NCBI RefSeq assembly: GCF_900964775.1
Contig: NC_041827.1
Span: forward strand, 9,430,001 to 9,494,000
Reading direction: 5' to 3'
DNA length: 64,000 bases
From: Scleropages formosus
Taxonomy: Eukaryota > Chordata > Actinopteri > Osteoglossiformes > Osteoglossidae
Shown: piece by piece, positions 26,160 to 36,926 of the stretch
Layout of the letters: the number at the start of each line of letters is the position of its first letter
How positions within the stretch are numbered: position 1 is the stretch's first letter
Made by a program: the position numbers and the translations under genes
Notes under the pieces: model-generated
Databases searched by the model: none
Told to the model about the DNA's origin: nothing
What the model saw: the letters and a program-made list of their open reading frames with translations, nothing else

Positions 26160-26540
26160 GAAGGTAGAAGATTCGATTATTGTTCACGGAGTCGCGTCAC
26201 GAGACGCGGCGCCGCGTGTGTCAGCGGCCCGAGGGCGTCATTCTGTTTGCGCTGCGACAGATCTGTTTGACCAGCTCGTGCACTTGCATGTTACAATAAC
26301 TCTGCTTGTGCGGTAAGTGACAGAGACAGTTTGCCTATTCCCGGACAAACAAGGGAAATACAGTTTGGCTACATATAAAGAATGAAAACGCGCCCGTGTT
26401 GCGAAAGCGGTGGTGGCACCTGTGCGCTAGTTGCCGGGAAGAGGCGGCGCGTCAGTCAGTGTGCGCGAGGGAGGCGCCCGCCTAGTCCAAGTTCAGCTCA
26501 GCTCAGCTCAGCTCGCGCCTCGGCCGTGAAAAGTGCTGCG
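26160..26540 (+). promoter_or_regulatory. CpG-rich block upstream of bin2
   Basis: CpG density is far above the surroundings at about 26180-26290 (GACGCGGCGCCGCGTG) and 26385-26530 (GAGGCGGCGCGTCAG). A short tandem of AGCTC units lies at 26496-26516. A possible splice donor GCG/GTAAGTGA near 26312 would fit a 5' UTR exon. It is probably an upstream promoter or enhancer for bin2, whose coding start is 0.9 kb further on. It could also be a promoter of an unseen non-coding transcript. Confidence 0.45.
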
Positions 26541-27195
26541 CTGCTCTCCTTGTCACATCTTTCTGCTCTAAAACAAAATTATTTAAAGCGCTTTCTTTCC
26601 TTTGCAGCCGTTTATAAGAGCGACGGGTTTTCTCAAAACTTGCTCGTTTTTGTTCCCGCCTCGCGAAATGCACAGTTCCTTTTTTTTTTTCCCCCCTCAA
26701 CCGACTTAGTAAATTACTTTCGTGTTAGTGTTGACTTTTAGTTACTTGTAACTCAGCAGCGCTGATAATATTGTATGTATTAGTAAAAAAAAATGTATCG
26801 AGCGAGATGGAACTTAGTGTTAACACGTTTTAAACGGATGGTTTTCCCCTCATAATTTCCATTTGCAAATGTCATAGCCTGTGACACAGGTATTAATTTG
26901 ATGATTGTGCTATTTCCCGCCGCTAACTAAGCCCGTGTCTAACAGTCCAGGTATGTTCCGTCCTTGTTCCTGCTTGTTGGGACATGGGGTGACATGACTT
27001 GCTGCAAATATCGAGTTTCCCACATCCCATGTGTGTTTGTCACCTTTCACTGAAGATAACACAACTACAGGCTGTAGCTTGGACGATTTGTACAGTTGAA
27101 TTCTTTATGTCAGGTGCACTTACTGTGTGGTTCCTGCCCGAACAATTGAATTGACACAAAACTGTCGCTGACCAGCAACAGGTATCCGAAAGGGG

Positions 27196-27254
<59 letters not shown>
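27196..27254. repeat. (CT)n(TG)n microsatellite
   Basis: A CT run (27196-27213) passes directly into a TG run (to 27254). It lies about 150 bp before the bin2 start codon, near or in the promoter/5' UTR. Confidence 0.95.
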
Positions 27255-27256
<2 letters not shown>

Positions 27257-27406
27257 AGGGGTAAAGGGGGTGACTGCTAAAGCTTGCTGTATGTTGTTTC
27301 CTTTGCACTGTAACACACCCTCCTCCAGAAGGAAGCTGTAAAAGGCACCGCTGCGATTTGCAAGAGGAAACTGCGAGAGTCAGCGAGGGAAAGAGGCCGA
27401 AGAGAG

Positions 27407-30400
27407 ATGGCAGAAAACAAGTCAAGTGCCGGTGGCGGTGGTGCCGCTGGAATCTTTGCCAAACGGGTCCAGAAGCAGTTCAGTCGGGCCCAAGAAAAGG
27501 TAAGTCACTGGCTTGGAACGGGGTCCGTCAGAATTTTAAGTTTCCTGATAAAAGCTACATTGTGACTTGAAGCATGAAGGGTCTTCCTTGAGCAATTGTA
27601 GTGTCTCACCTGTCAGTTTAGAAGGAATTCACAATTTATTTAAATCAGGTACTTTATAGATGCCAGAATTAATACCCCCAGAATATCACAGATTGTCATT
27701 TGAATTTACATGTGTTGCCGTTTTCTTCTCAGATCCTTCACCAGTACTGGTGTATATGTGGCATTGATAGAACTCATAATTAAAAACATGTGTGATCAGT
27801 GAAAGCAGTGCAATGCACACGGATATAAAGGTGGATAGTTCTTTCATGGTTGGTTGCGCAATGGTGAATCTCTTGCACTCAGTATCTAATATCACTATTT
27901 TTCAGCAGCTTTTCTGGTGGCCATCTGTGGGTGTAAACTGAGGAAACTAGTAATATGCTTTCAAGTATAATCCTTTAAACAAACCATATCAGTGAAAATT
28001 TTTGTCTGCCTTTCTGTATTTCCAGCTAAAATCAACTCTCCAATACTATTCTAGTTCTAATATGTGTGGTGTTTCACATGAGATACAGAACTACAGAGGC
28101 ACAGAGCAAAGCCCTCTGCTCAACTTGGGATCAGAAGTATAAATGTATGATTTATTCTGTACCAGTAATGTTTCACATCATTTCTCTCATTAACTTTTCC
28201 ATGATACTTTTCCATTGTCACTTTCAGTCAGTGGTTACAGAAAATTGCTTAAATTTCAGAGCCAACAGGCAGCTGTAATTCTGCCCTTTTTGAACCGTTT
28301 AGTTCTTTGGCAGTTGTAGACATAGATGCATAATAGTGTGCAACAACAGCCCAGAGACTCGTTACTTCCTGCCAGTAGTGAACTTCCTCTCACATGTCTT
28401 TCAGTGGCTTTTGGTTATGTCTGTGGTAGGGTGTTGAATGTTTCTGTGTGTTGGTCTAAAAAGAAACACCATCAGACAGAGCAGGTGGATGCTCACAGAT
28501 AGGAGACTGGATTTTTGGCACCTCAAAGTGCTCAATCTTGCTGTATGAATTTGTTCGTTAGCAGAACTTCAAATCCCAGCGTACATTTACATTTATTCAC
28601 TTAAGAGACACTTTTGTCCAAAGCGACTTACTGTGTAGTGTTACTAGCCCACACACCTTATTCACGAAGGTGACTACATTGCTAGATACACTACTTACAA
28701 GGGGTTACTCATCCATACATTAGTGAAACACACTCACTCCGTGACACTCGCACACTATGGGGGAACACGAACAGCATGTCTTTGGATTGTGGGAGGAAAC
28801 CGGAGCACCCTGAGGAAACCCACGCAGAGACAGGGAGAACATGCAAGCTCCACACAGACTGAGTAGGGATCAAACCCACGTTCTCTCACACCACCCAGGT
28901 GCTGTGAGACAGCAGCGCTACTCGCTGTGCCACCATGCCATGTATTATAATAACAGTATTAAGGGTCCTCAGCTCTCAGTGTTCCTGCGATTTCTTTTTC
29001 ATGAGAGAACATATGTGCGTTCCTTATCTAGATTTCTTGCCTCAATACAGGTCTTGCAGAAGCTGGGTAAGACTATGGAGACCAAAGATGAACAGTTTGA
29101 GCAGTGCTCTCAGAATCTCAACAAACAACAGGTATCTTTGCAGAACAACGCCTCCCATTTTACAGTGTCTTTACTACTGCAGCCACTCTGTCAAAAGTCA
29201 TATGATTATCATCTTTAAGTTTTTTTTAAAGGGTTGTTGCAAATATTTAAATAAAATATTTAATTTGAATCCCAATAGCATTTTAAAATGATTAAAAGAC
29301 AAAGACAAATAGAAAACTGGGGGATTTCAGGGAACTACGGAACAGGTGAGTGCTGATCCTGTTGGCATTTTAAAGTAACTGCTACATTTATTTCCCATCC
29401 ATCAGTCTTTGTGTTCTTACATTAAATTTCTGCAGTTACTTATATTCTTTAAATATAAATAAACAGCCTGCTCTGCTTGTGTTTACCAGTTTTTGGTATG
29501 AAAGATATTTGAGAAATCTGGTATTACTATCTGAAGTATGTTTAAACTTTATTCTGTAACATATGGAGGATAGCTTGTTACTGAAGTTTTATACCAGATG
29601 CTATCACAGGCATTTCTGCAAAGGCCGAGGAGGTGGTGGTAATTTTTTTCAAAGATTTCATATACTGTCACAGGAAGTGCCTCCACCCTAATCACATTTG
29701 TGTTCTTCACTGCAGTATTTTAAGTCTTTTTGGAATATTTTTCATATACATTTTATTTAATTTTTATTGCAATGCGACATCATTTTACAGGGATTATCGT
29801 CCATTAAACTATAGATTATTCAGCATTTTAAGAGATTTTGAGAACAGAAATCTTGAGCCATAAGGGGGTATGGTGGCATGGTGGGGAAGTGGGCTTGGCT
29901 GGGTCCTGCTCTCTGGCGGGTCTGGGGTTCAAGTCCTGCTTGGGATGCCTAGTGATGGAGTGGCGTCCCTTCCTGAGTGTGTTCCCTCTCCCTCTGGCCC
30001 TGCGCCCTGTGTTGCTGGGTTAGTCTCCGGCTTGCCGTGACCCTGCTTGGGATGAGTGGTTTTGGACAGTGGTGTGGTGTTAGAAGTGTTGTTGCTTGAA
30101 ATTACAATATTGTCATTTTACTTGGGTAACATAAGGTTATTTAAAAGAAAATTGCTTTATTTTCCTTTCACTACAGCAAGGACAAACCCAGGTCTCAGGT
30201 GTTTCTTATGTGGTTCTGCAGTTGTGAAAGTTTTTGTGAAGTATTTAAGATGCCAACAACCTTGGAAGTGGGAGAGGCTTATTCACCTGAGCCAAAGTAA
30301 TTAATTAATTAATATCTAGAACACTGTTGACTCAAATCCAGTAGCCTACCAAGGACAGATTTAAGATCCACTGTTTAAAATAACTGAAGGAGACAGGAAG

Positions 30401-33400
30401 GCTGTGTGTAATATGAGTAAAAACAAAAACATTTATTGAAACTGAATCTTTATTCCATATTATATACTGTTGTCATTAACTTTATTTTAGTTTTCTTGAG
30501 GTAGATTTGTATGAGGCCATAGGACATTGAGTTTTTTAAAGAGACAATAATATATTGAGACATAAAGGGAAATGAATTTCTAAAGACATGCTCTCTGCTT
30601 TCAGAGTGATGGGAACAGGCTATCTAAAGACATTAAAGCATACTACAATGCTGTGAAAGGTACATTTTCTTTACCTTAATTTCCCTCTGTCTATTGAACT
30701 TCACTAAAATATATATATATATGTGAAATCATTTATGTCTATTCAGAAATTTGAATTAGTTACTGTCACAAAACAATGTAAAAAGCAAAGTAAAACTACT
30801 TGGTAAAAACTATGTCATGACTAATTTTTCTGTAAATGTCTAGAATTATTGGCATCATGTGGTCTGTTTTAAATCTTCTCTGTTTTTGGGAATAAAAATG
30901 AACTTCACTGTTACACATCATAACTTTCTGTTGGCATGACAAAACATGGCATAGGAAACAACCTTTAATATGACCTATTTGGTAAAGTGTTGGTACATTT
31001 AAACAATGTGCAAGACTGCCCAAAATAACTTCCTAGAAGAATGGGTTACTCCTCTTCATAGAATAGGAACACTGATTGCAAGACTTTGTTTTCAGTAGTA
31101 TAGTTGACTCTGAGGGCATCAGTGCTTCAATATGCCTAGCCGTATATTTCATACGCAGAGAGTGCTATCCCTCATTGACTTTTCCTCAGCTCAGTGTATT
31201 CTCAAGCTTTACAGAACTTTGCAGTTGATCTAGCAGAAACAGGGCAGCACTTTTCTCACTGCTGCCAGTCTGCAGCTTATGTGCTATTCAGAAAAGGAGA
31301 TACTTCCTTTTTCAGGAGAAAAATACTAATTAGGTTCTTCCAGATTGTCCAGATTATAAAGATTGCTCATTGGTCACTCAGATTGTAGCATTCAGACTTC
31401 AGCCTTGGTCATGGATTTTTGGAAGAGCCCCTTCACTGTTCCACTTGGGACTGCTTTCTTTTTATGCGGCTTACTCATTCTTTGCCTGTCTTATTCCCCA
31501 GTGATGCATGAGACCTCGAAACGTTTGTCTCAAACACTGAAGGATGTCTATGAGTCTGACTGGAATGGTGGAGAAGACCTGGCAGTCATTGTGGATGTGA
31601 GTTTGTAGTATTAAAATATAATGGAAAAAGTTCAAGCAGACAAATGTCTACACAGAAATTAAAGTGGTACTGCATTTAAAAATGGGTAATTGATTTTGTA
31701 AGTTTATCCAAATTTTTTAAATGCAACTCTTGAGGGAAGTCATACATATGTAGATTTGCCGTGATGTTACCATGTTTTTTAACCAAAGTGTATTTATATT
31801 CAGTACGGTTTACTTTGCGTTTTTGCTGATGCTGCAAATCTGGATTTATGTAACCGTTCTGTGCTTCGGTTTGTGCATACCTTAGTTAACTGAAAATGAT
31901 TGTGTGCATACCTTATTTGTGAAAACCTAGTTTATGTAGCCTTTTTTTTTTTTTTTTTTTAAAATACAGTTTCAAGTGTGAAATATTGAGTGTCTGTGTT
32001 AATGGGACCTGGGAATGTTAGGAAATGTACTACTATTGCTGTTATGTAGACAGTCAAGGATGTACATTTAAAAAGTTTCTTGCTCAATTTTTTGTGATGA
32101 AAGAGTGAAGACCTTTTGTGGAATGATTACGAGGAGAAGTTGGCAGACCAAACTTTGCGGACTATGGAGAGTTATACAAGTCAGTTCCCTGAAGTCAAGG
32201 TCAGTTTTGAGTCTTTGACCCCACAATCTGAATAATATCGCAAGAAAAGTTGTTGTTCTGGATTAGCGTTTATTTTTATGAATTTTCTCCCCAATGTTAG
32301 TATGTTATTTTCACCAAGTTCTCTATACTCCCTCCAGGAGAGAGTGGCTAAACGTAACAGGAAGCTGGTGGACTATGATTCTGCACGCCATCACCTTGAG
32401 GCTTTGCAAAGTGCCAAAAAGAAAGATGAAGCCAAAATAACCAAGGTGAGGTTGTTTATGTAGGCCTCAATAGTTTCTGTCTTATGTTTTGGGAGATATA
32501 ATTGAACATCAGGAGCCTTGAAACTTTGGCCATCTTAATTCTCATTCTTACTGCATTTTGTCTGAGAACCTTGGTTCCTTGGCTTTACTCTTGGTTTTAC
32601 TGATGTTATTGCTGGTACAGGGTCTTGCCAGCAGTTAATTTATAGAGAACCCTTTGTTCTGTTTCACGAATACAGATTCAGCAGAATGATGCGGGAAGTT
32701 TATTTTCTTTTCTTTAAAGAGGAAATAAAACTCCACATGGTCCAGCCTGAAACATACGTTTGTGTTTTACATGTTTTCACTGATCTTTCTACTTTCTCTG
32801 TTTAGGCTGAGGAAGAGTTTAACAAAGCCCAGAGCGTGTTTGAGGACATCAACACAGAACTGAGAGAGGAGTTGCCTGTTCTCTTTCAAAGGTGTGACTG
32901 CAGAGCAGTCTATCCATGTGTCTAACTTGCTCATGTCTTAACTTTGTGAAATTCACCTGTCTCTTTTAGGTAATTTTAAGCATTTAAAAAGCCTCTCAAA
33001 AAATCTGGGGCTGCAGATACAGTGGTTTGTGCTGCTGTCTCTGAGCTGGGAGGTTGAAGGTTTGAATCCCATCTCCTGTTGTAGTACCCTTGACCAAAGA
33101 ACTTACTATAATTACATAAATACTTGCTCCAAGTAATATTATCCACCTGTAAAGATGATTAAAACTTTGTAAGTTGCTTTGGAGAAAAGCATCAGCTAAA
33201 TAAATACATATAAAGGTAAATTAAGGTTCTCTTAAAAGACAAATACCAATTACTTGTTAACAACTGTGCTTTTTGTTATTTTACTGTATATTTATTTGAT
33301 ATTTCGGATGTTAACCTTGTATTAAATTTAAGGCTCATTTGGTATTGTTTCCTTATATCAACATTGTACTGCAAGTGAGAACAAGTTATTGCAACAAATC

Positions 33401-36270
33401 TTATGTATTCCTTTCTCTGAAGCCGAATTGGATGCTATGTAACCGTCTTCCAGAACATCTCCAACTTGCGTGATGTGTTCTACAAAGAAATGAGTACGGT
33501 AAGGTTAGGCATATTTCAACATACGTGTTATTTATATCTGAAAACTAGGAAACGGTTATACTGTGTGCATTCAGCAACCTATGAATTGAAGGGTAGTACT
33601 GTAATATTCCAATATTAAGATGTTTCTGACAGGCAGGCAATGATATGTAATGCATCTTTTTAGTTATAAAACCATGCATATAGTACCTGCTTCTCACCCT
33701 TACAATTTTAGTTATTCTCATTTTGTTTTATTTTGTGCTCACACCTGTGATAAATGCAAAGTATGACTTTTTCCTGTTGTCTTTAATTGTAATTTACATT
33801 TTATAATTACAGCTCAACAACCAACTTTACAGTGTGATGAAGAAATTAGAGACTCAGCATTCAGATAAGGCTTTCATCATTAAGGGGCTGCACACGTGAG
33901 TTGTTTTCACTCAAATTTTAACATTTTGCCTTCTTTCTGTGTGTTTTTGGTCTGCATATTAACAATATTTTGCAGAAAATTTGGAATGATTTTATGAATT
34001 TTATATTTATAGTTATCTACCAAGATTTGCCATCAGGCTAAAATCATGTTTTTTTTTTTTTCTTTTTCTTTTTTCTTTATGAAAAACACAGGGTCACAAA
34101 AACATATAGGTAGAGAAGGTACACTCAGGGATTGCAAATAATGTCCACATACGTACATAGTTAGGGTTCAAGGTCAAAAGGGTACAATGTGTCACAGGTA
34201 TGTATGGTCATGTATCCGAAACCTGCTTCCAAAAGGTTGTCCAAACATTCTAGAATTCCTTAGTCATACAAATCAAACATCAATTTTTCCAGCATAACCA
34301 CGTGTTTATAGCTGTCTTTTTGATGCTTGGCAGGACTTCTAAAAAGAGACGATCCCTTATGATTTCTGCACCCATCCCGTGTAACACCGCCTTCCCAGTG
34401 GATCACAATGCTAACCATGGTCTTGTTCAAGATGAGAAGCAGTCTGATGATGCCAGTCCTCTTGAGCACCAGGAGGAAGAGGCAGTCCAAAGTACCCCTG
34501 GGGTTCAAGAGCAAGCCCCTGATGCTACAGATGTCACTCAGAATTCACCCACTGATATGGTGTCTGAAGAATCAGAAGATTCTGAACTGATTGGTCAGAG
34601 TAATGGAGACCTCAGATCCGAAGAGCATGAAGTTGAAATGAATGAGGAAGGCCAAGAAGAAGTAAAACCTGAGGAGGAGGAGGAGGAGGAGGAGGAGGAG
34701 GAGGAGGAGGAGGGAAATAAAGAAGTATCTAAACTGAACACAGATCAGCCACAACAGTGTGTCCAGGACCAGTCCTCAACTGCTGGAACATTGGATAAAA
34801 ATGCTGAAATCCAGAACTCTGAAAAGAGCCCGACTCCTGAGCCAGACGTTCTAAAAGCTTCAAGCAGCAGTGTTCCACATACAAGCGAACCCCAGGCTGA
34901 GTCAGAACCATCAGCAAATCTGGACTGTCCACCCGTATCCAGCAGCAATGACTCTTTGCTCATCCAGTCCAGCCCAATGAACCTAGAGGTAACAGAAGCA
35001 GCCACAGATGTTTTGGACAATCCTGACTCTGACACACAGAATGCTGATGATAAAGATGCTGGCCAGCCTGAAATCGCCTTTCCTCCAGGATTTCTCTACA
35101 AGGTGAATATGGTTTTAAGACAAACATATTAATATAATCCTATTAAAACACTTATATAGAATGCTGTTACCTTCCAATTAGTGGGGAAAAACAACCACGT
35201 TTTGTAATCTTTTTTTTTTTTATTTTTAATAAATTAAAGACAAAATAAAATTCTCATAAAATAAAGCAAGGCTTGTCCTCTTTGTGTATCTGATGCTTTA
35301 GTTTTTAAAAAGGCAAAGTGTTACTGGTCACAAGGAGTAATTTGTTACAGAATTGTAGCACCATTGTTTTTCTATATAAAACCAAAATTTCTCAATGCAG
35401 TTCACATTTATAGAAATACCTGTTTATACACATAGCTAAGGCCTGTTTAATAAGTACTCACTGAATTCTTTAAATTTTTTACATTTTCAACCTGCAATTA
35501 CCCCAAAGAAAACTGTACAAAAGTCATTGCTATACTGCTACTAAAGTGTAGTGTGAATCATAGCAATGACTATTTAATGTGTCTGTCTGTATCTTCATTT
35601 CAGGGGGTGGCATTAAAAAGTCATTCAACTGAGAAAAGTGGAGAGCTGCAATTCTCAGAGGGGGATGTCATTCTAGTGTTCACAGACTTGGAGCAGAAGG
35701 TTAGTGGTCATAATGTAGGAAATACAAGTTCCCTCCTCAATTATGTGCTAGAACTGTGTAAAAGAAACAATCCAAAGTCCCAAGACATGCAGTTTAAGTG
35801 AATTGGACACTATAAATTGCCCATCATGTGTGACTGTGTGTGAATACGTGTGTAGCTACCCTAAGGTCGACTGGCATCCCATCTTGGGTATACCCCCCTA
35901 GCCTTCTTCCCAGTGATTCCAGGATAGGCCTCGGAACACCACGACCTTGAGAAGCGGTTACTGAGAGTGACTGAGTGGTTGCCTGAACTCATAAGACATA
36001 AGGAACCAGTTATCAGAATGCTATAGTTTTCTAATTCAGTCCAATTTTGAGAAAAAAGAACATCAAGATTAGAACTTGAGACCTACTAAATATGCCCATG
36101 TATAAATGTACATAACATAGCTTGCATGACATTAACATGGATTCCCCCTTGACATTCAGCCTGAAGGCACCGTGAAAGGAATGAAAGAGAGCCAGTGGAT
36201 TCAGCACAATCAACTGGACCAGGCTGGTATCTTCATGGAGAACCTGATCAAGCGCATTGAACCTGAATAG
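27407..36270 (+). CDS. bin2: Bridging integrator 2, N-BAR protein with remnant SH3 (12 exons)
   Basis: Coding exons are 27407-27499, 29051-29131, 30605-30659, 31502-31596, 32104-32199, 32338-32445, 32806-32891, 33423-33498, 33813-33895, 34334-35102, 35604-35699 and 36160-36270. They join in frame to 582 aa with GT-AG introns. Residues 1-~245 are the N-BAR domain ([55 protein letters not shown]), which dimerises and binds curved membranes. Closeness to BIN2 rather than BIN1 or amphiphysin is clear from the first 35 residues and from [10 protein letters not shown] after the BAR. Residues 258-~505 come from one 769-bp exon and are acidic and disordered, with about 14 Glu at 371-384. The last ~75 residues align with an amphiphysin-type SH3 but lack its key aromatics. 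Mammalian BIN2 acts in leukocyte podosomes and phagocytosis. Confidence 0.95.
28581..28938 (-). mobile_element. Long tRNA-derived SINE in bin2 intron 1
   Basis: A near full-length copy: reversed tail ATTCACTTAAGAGACACTTT, body GAACATGCAAGCTCCACACA, reversed B box with GGGATCAAACCCAC, and head CTCGCTGTGCCACCATGCC. It is close in sequence to the 1569-1923 copy. Confidence 0.85.
29863..30080 (+). mobile_element. TG-tailed tRNA-derived SINE in bin2 intron 2
   Basis: The head GGTGGCATGGTGGGGAAGTG and B box GGTTCAAGTCC are followed by the family body (GCGCCCTGTGTTGCTGGGTT) and a tail decayed to GGTGTGGTG. More diverged than the 23329 copy. Confidence 0.8.
33005..33215 (+). mobile_element. Short-tail SINE in bin2 intron 7
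   Basis: GATACAGTGGTTTGTGCTGC (head), GAAGGTTTGAATCCCATC (B box region), GTAGTACCCTTGACCAAAG (body) and TTGCTTTGGAGAAAAGCATC (tail) mark a complete but diverged copy. Confidence 0.8.
34671..34712 (+). repeat. bin2: GAG repeat coding about 14 Glu in bin2
   Basis: A pure GAG trinucleotide run in frame in exon 10 encodes poly-Glu at residues ~371-384 in a region already rich in Glu and Asp. Purity suggests length variation between individuals. Mammalian BIN2 also has an acidic stretch at the equivalent place. Confidence 0.95.
35782..35980 (+). mobile_element. Diverged 3' part of the long SINE family, bin2 intron 11
   Basis: AAGACATGCAGTTTAAGTGA, AAATTGCCCATCATGTGTGA, CTGGCATCCCATCTTGGGTA and GAAGCGGTTACTGAGAGTGA follow the order of a widespread fish SINE/CORE-like body. 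The head is missing. Related pieces lie at 44969-45090, 48185-48345, 48470-48720 and 62950-63262. Confidence 0.6.
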
Positions 36271-36926
36271 CTCTGAAGCTCTTGCACTTGTAACAACTTG
36301 TGGGGGGGTGCATTGTACCAAGTACAGGAGTGGGGATAGGTGAAGCACAAAGCATCAGGGACTGTAATGACAACCACGATGACACCATGGTCTTTGAATT
36401 TGAGAGCAGCTTACTGATTTCTTTCTTCCTCTCTGTTTCAATTCACTTGTGTTTCCCATAAAAAAACCTTTTCCATATTCATGAAGGTAAAGGGGAAGTG
36501 TACTTTTGTGCCCTTTTCCCACCCTGTACAAAGTGTTTAATTCCACCATCCAAATTATGGTTTGGTTGATGTAATAAACTACACACACACACACACTTTC
36601 TGAACCACTTGTCCCATACGGGGTCACGGGGAGCCGGAGCCTAACCCAGCAACTTAAGGGGTAAGGCTGGAGGCCGGGATGCCAGTCCGTCACAAGGCAC
36701 CCCGAGCAGGACTTGAACCCCAGACCCACCGGAGAGCAGGACCTGGTCCAACCCACTGTGCCACTGCTCCCCTCCGTAATAAACTACTTATGTAGAATTC
36801 ATATCAGTTCAAGTTACATGCAAGACATTTGATTTAAAATATCTCTAACCAGTAGTTCTTTTCTGGGGCACAAGGTACTGAAACCCTTTTATCAGTTGTA
36901 ACATGCCTCTAATCACTCTTAATAAA
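36271..36926 (+). other. bin2: bin2 3' UTR with three AATAAA signals
   Basis: AATAAA occurs at 36573-36578, 36778-36783 and 36921-36926. The first two are the same original hexamer, copied by the target duplication of the SINE at 36583-36775. Before the insertion the 3' UTR would have been about 0.3-0.45 kb. Confidence 0.7.
36583..36775 (-). mobile_element. TG-tailed SINE in the bin2 3' UTR with exact 12-bp target duplication
   Basis: Reversed copy: CA repeats and CTGAACCACTTGTCCC (tail side), body CCGGAGCCTAACCCAGCAAC, reversed B box GGACTTGAACC and head CCACTGTGCCACTGC. The flanks GTAATAAACTAC at 36571-36582 and 36776-36787 are identical, so the insertion is fairly young. The duplicated stretch contains AATAAA. 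Confidence 0.92.

Noticed and set aside
25915-26316. 133-codon open frame before bin2
   Set aside because: It runs through the 31-bp hairpin and CpG-rich block, with no recognisable protein and no splice structure.
26382-26741. 119-codon open frame in the CpG-rich block
   Set aside because: The composition (Ser, Arg, Ala, Leu) follows from GC-rich sequence and tandem AGCTC units. No domain or conserved start is seen.
34302-34333. Start of the large bin2 exon 10 at an upstream ATG
   Set aside because: The ATG lies in the intron. The acceptor CAG ends at 34333 and keeps the frame with exon 9, so the frame upstream is only chance opening.
36355-36756. 133-codon open frame on the minus strand
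   Set aside because: Most of it is the reversed SINE in the bin2 3' UTR, and the rest is antisense to that UTR.
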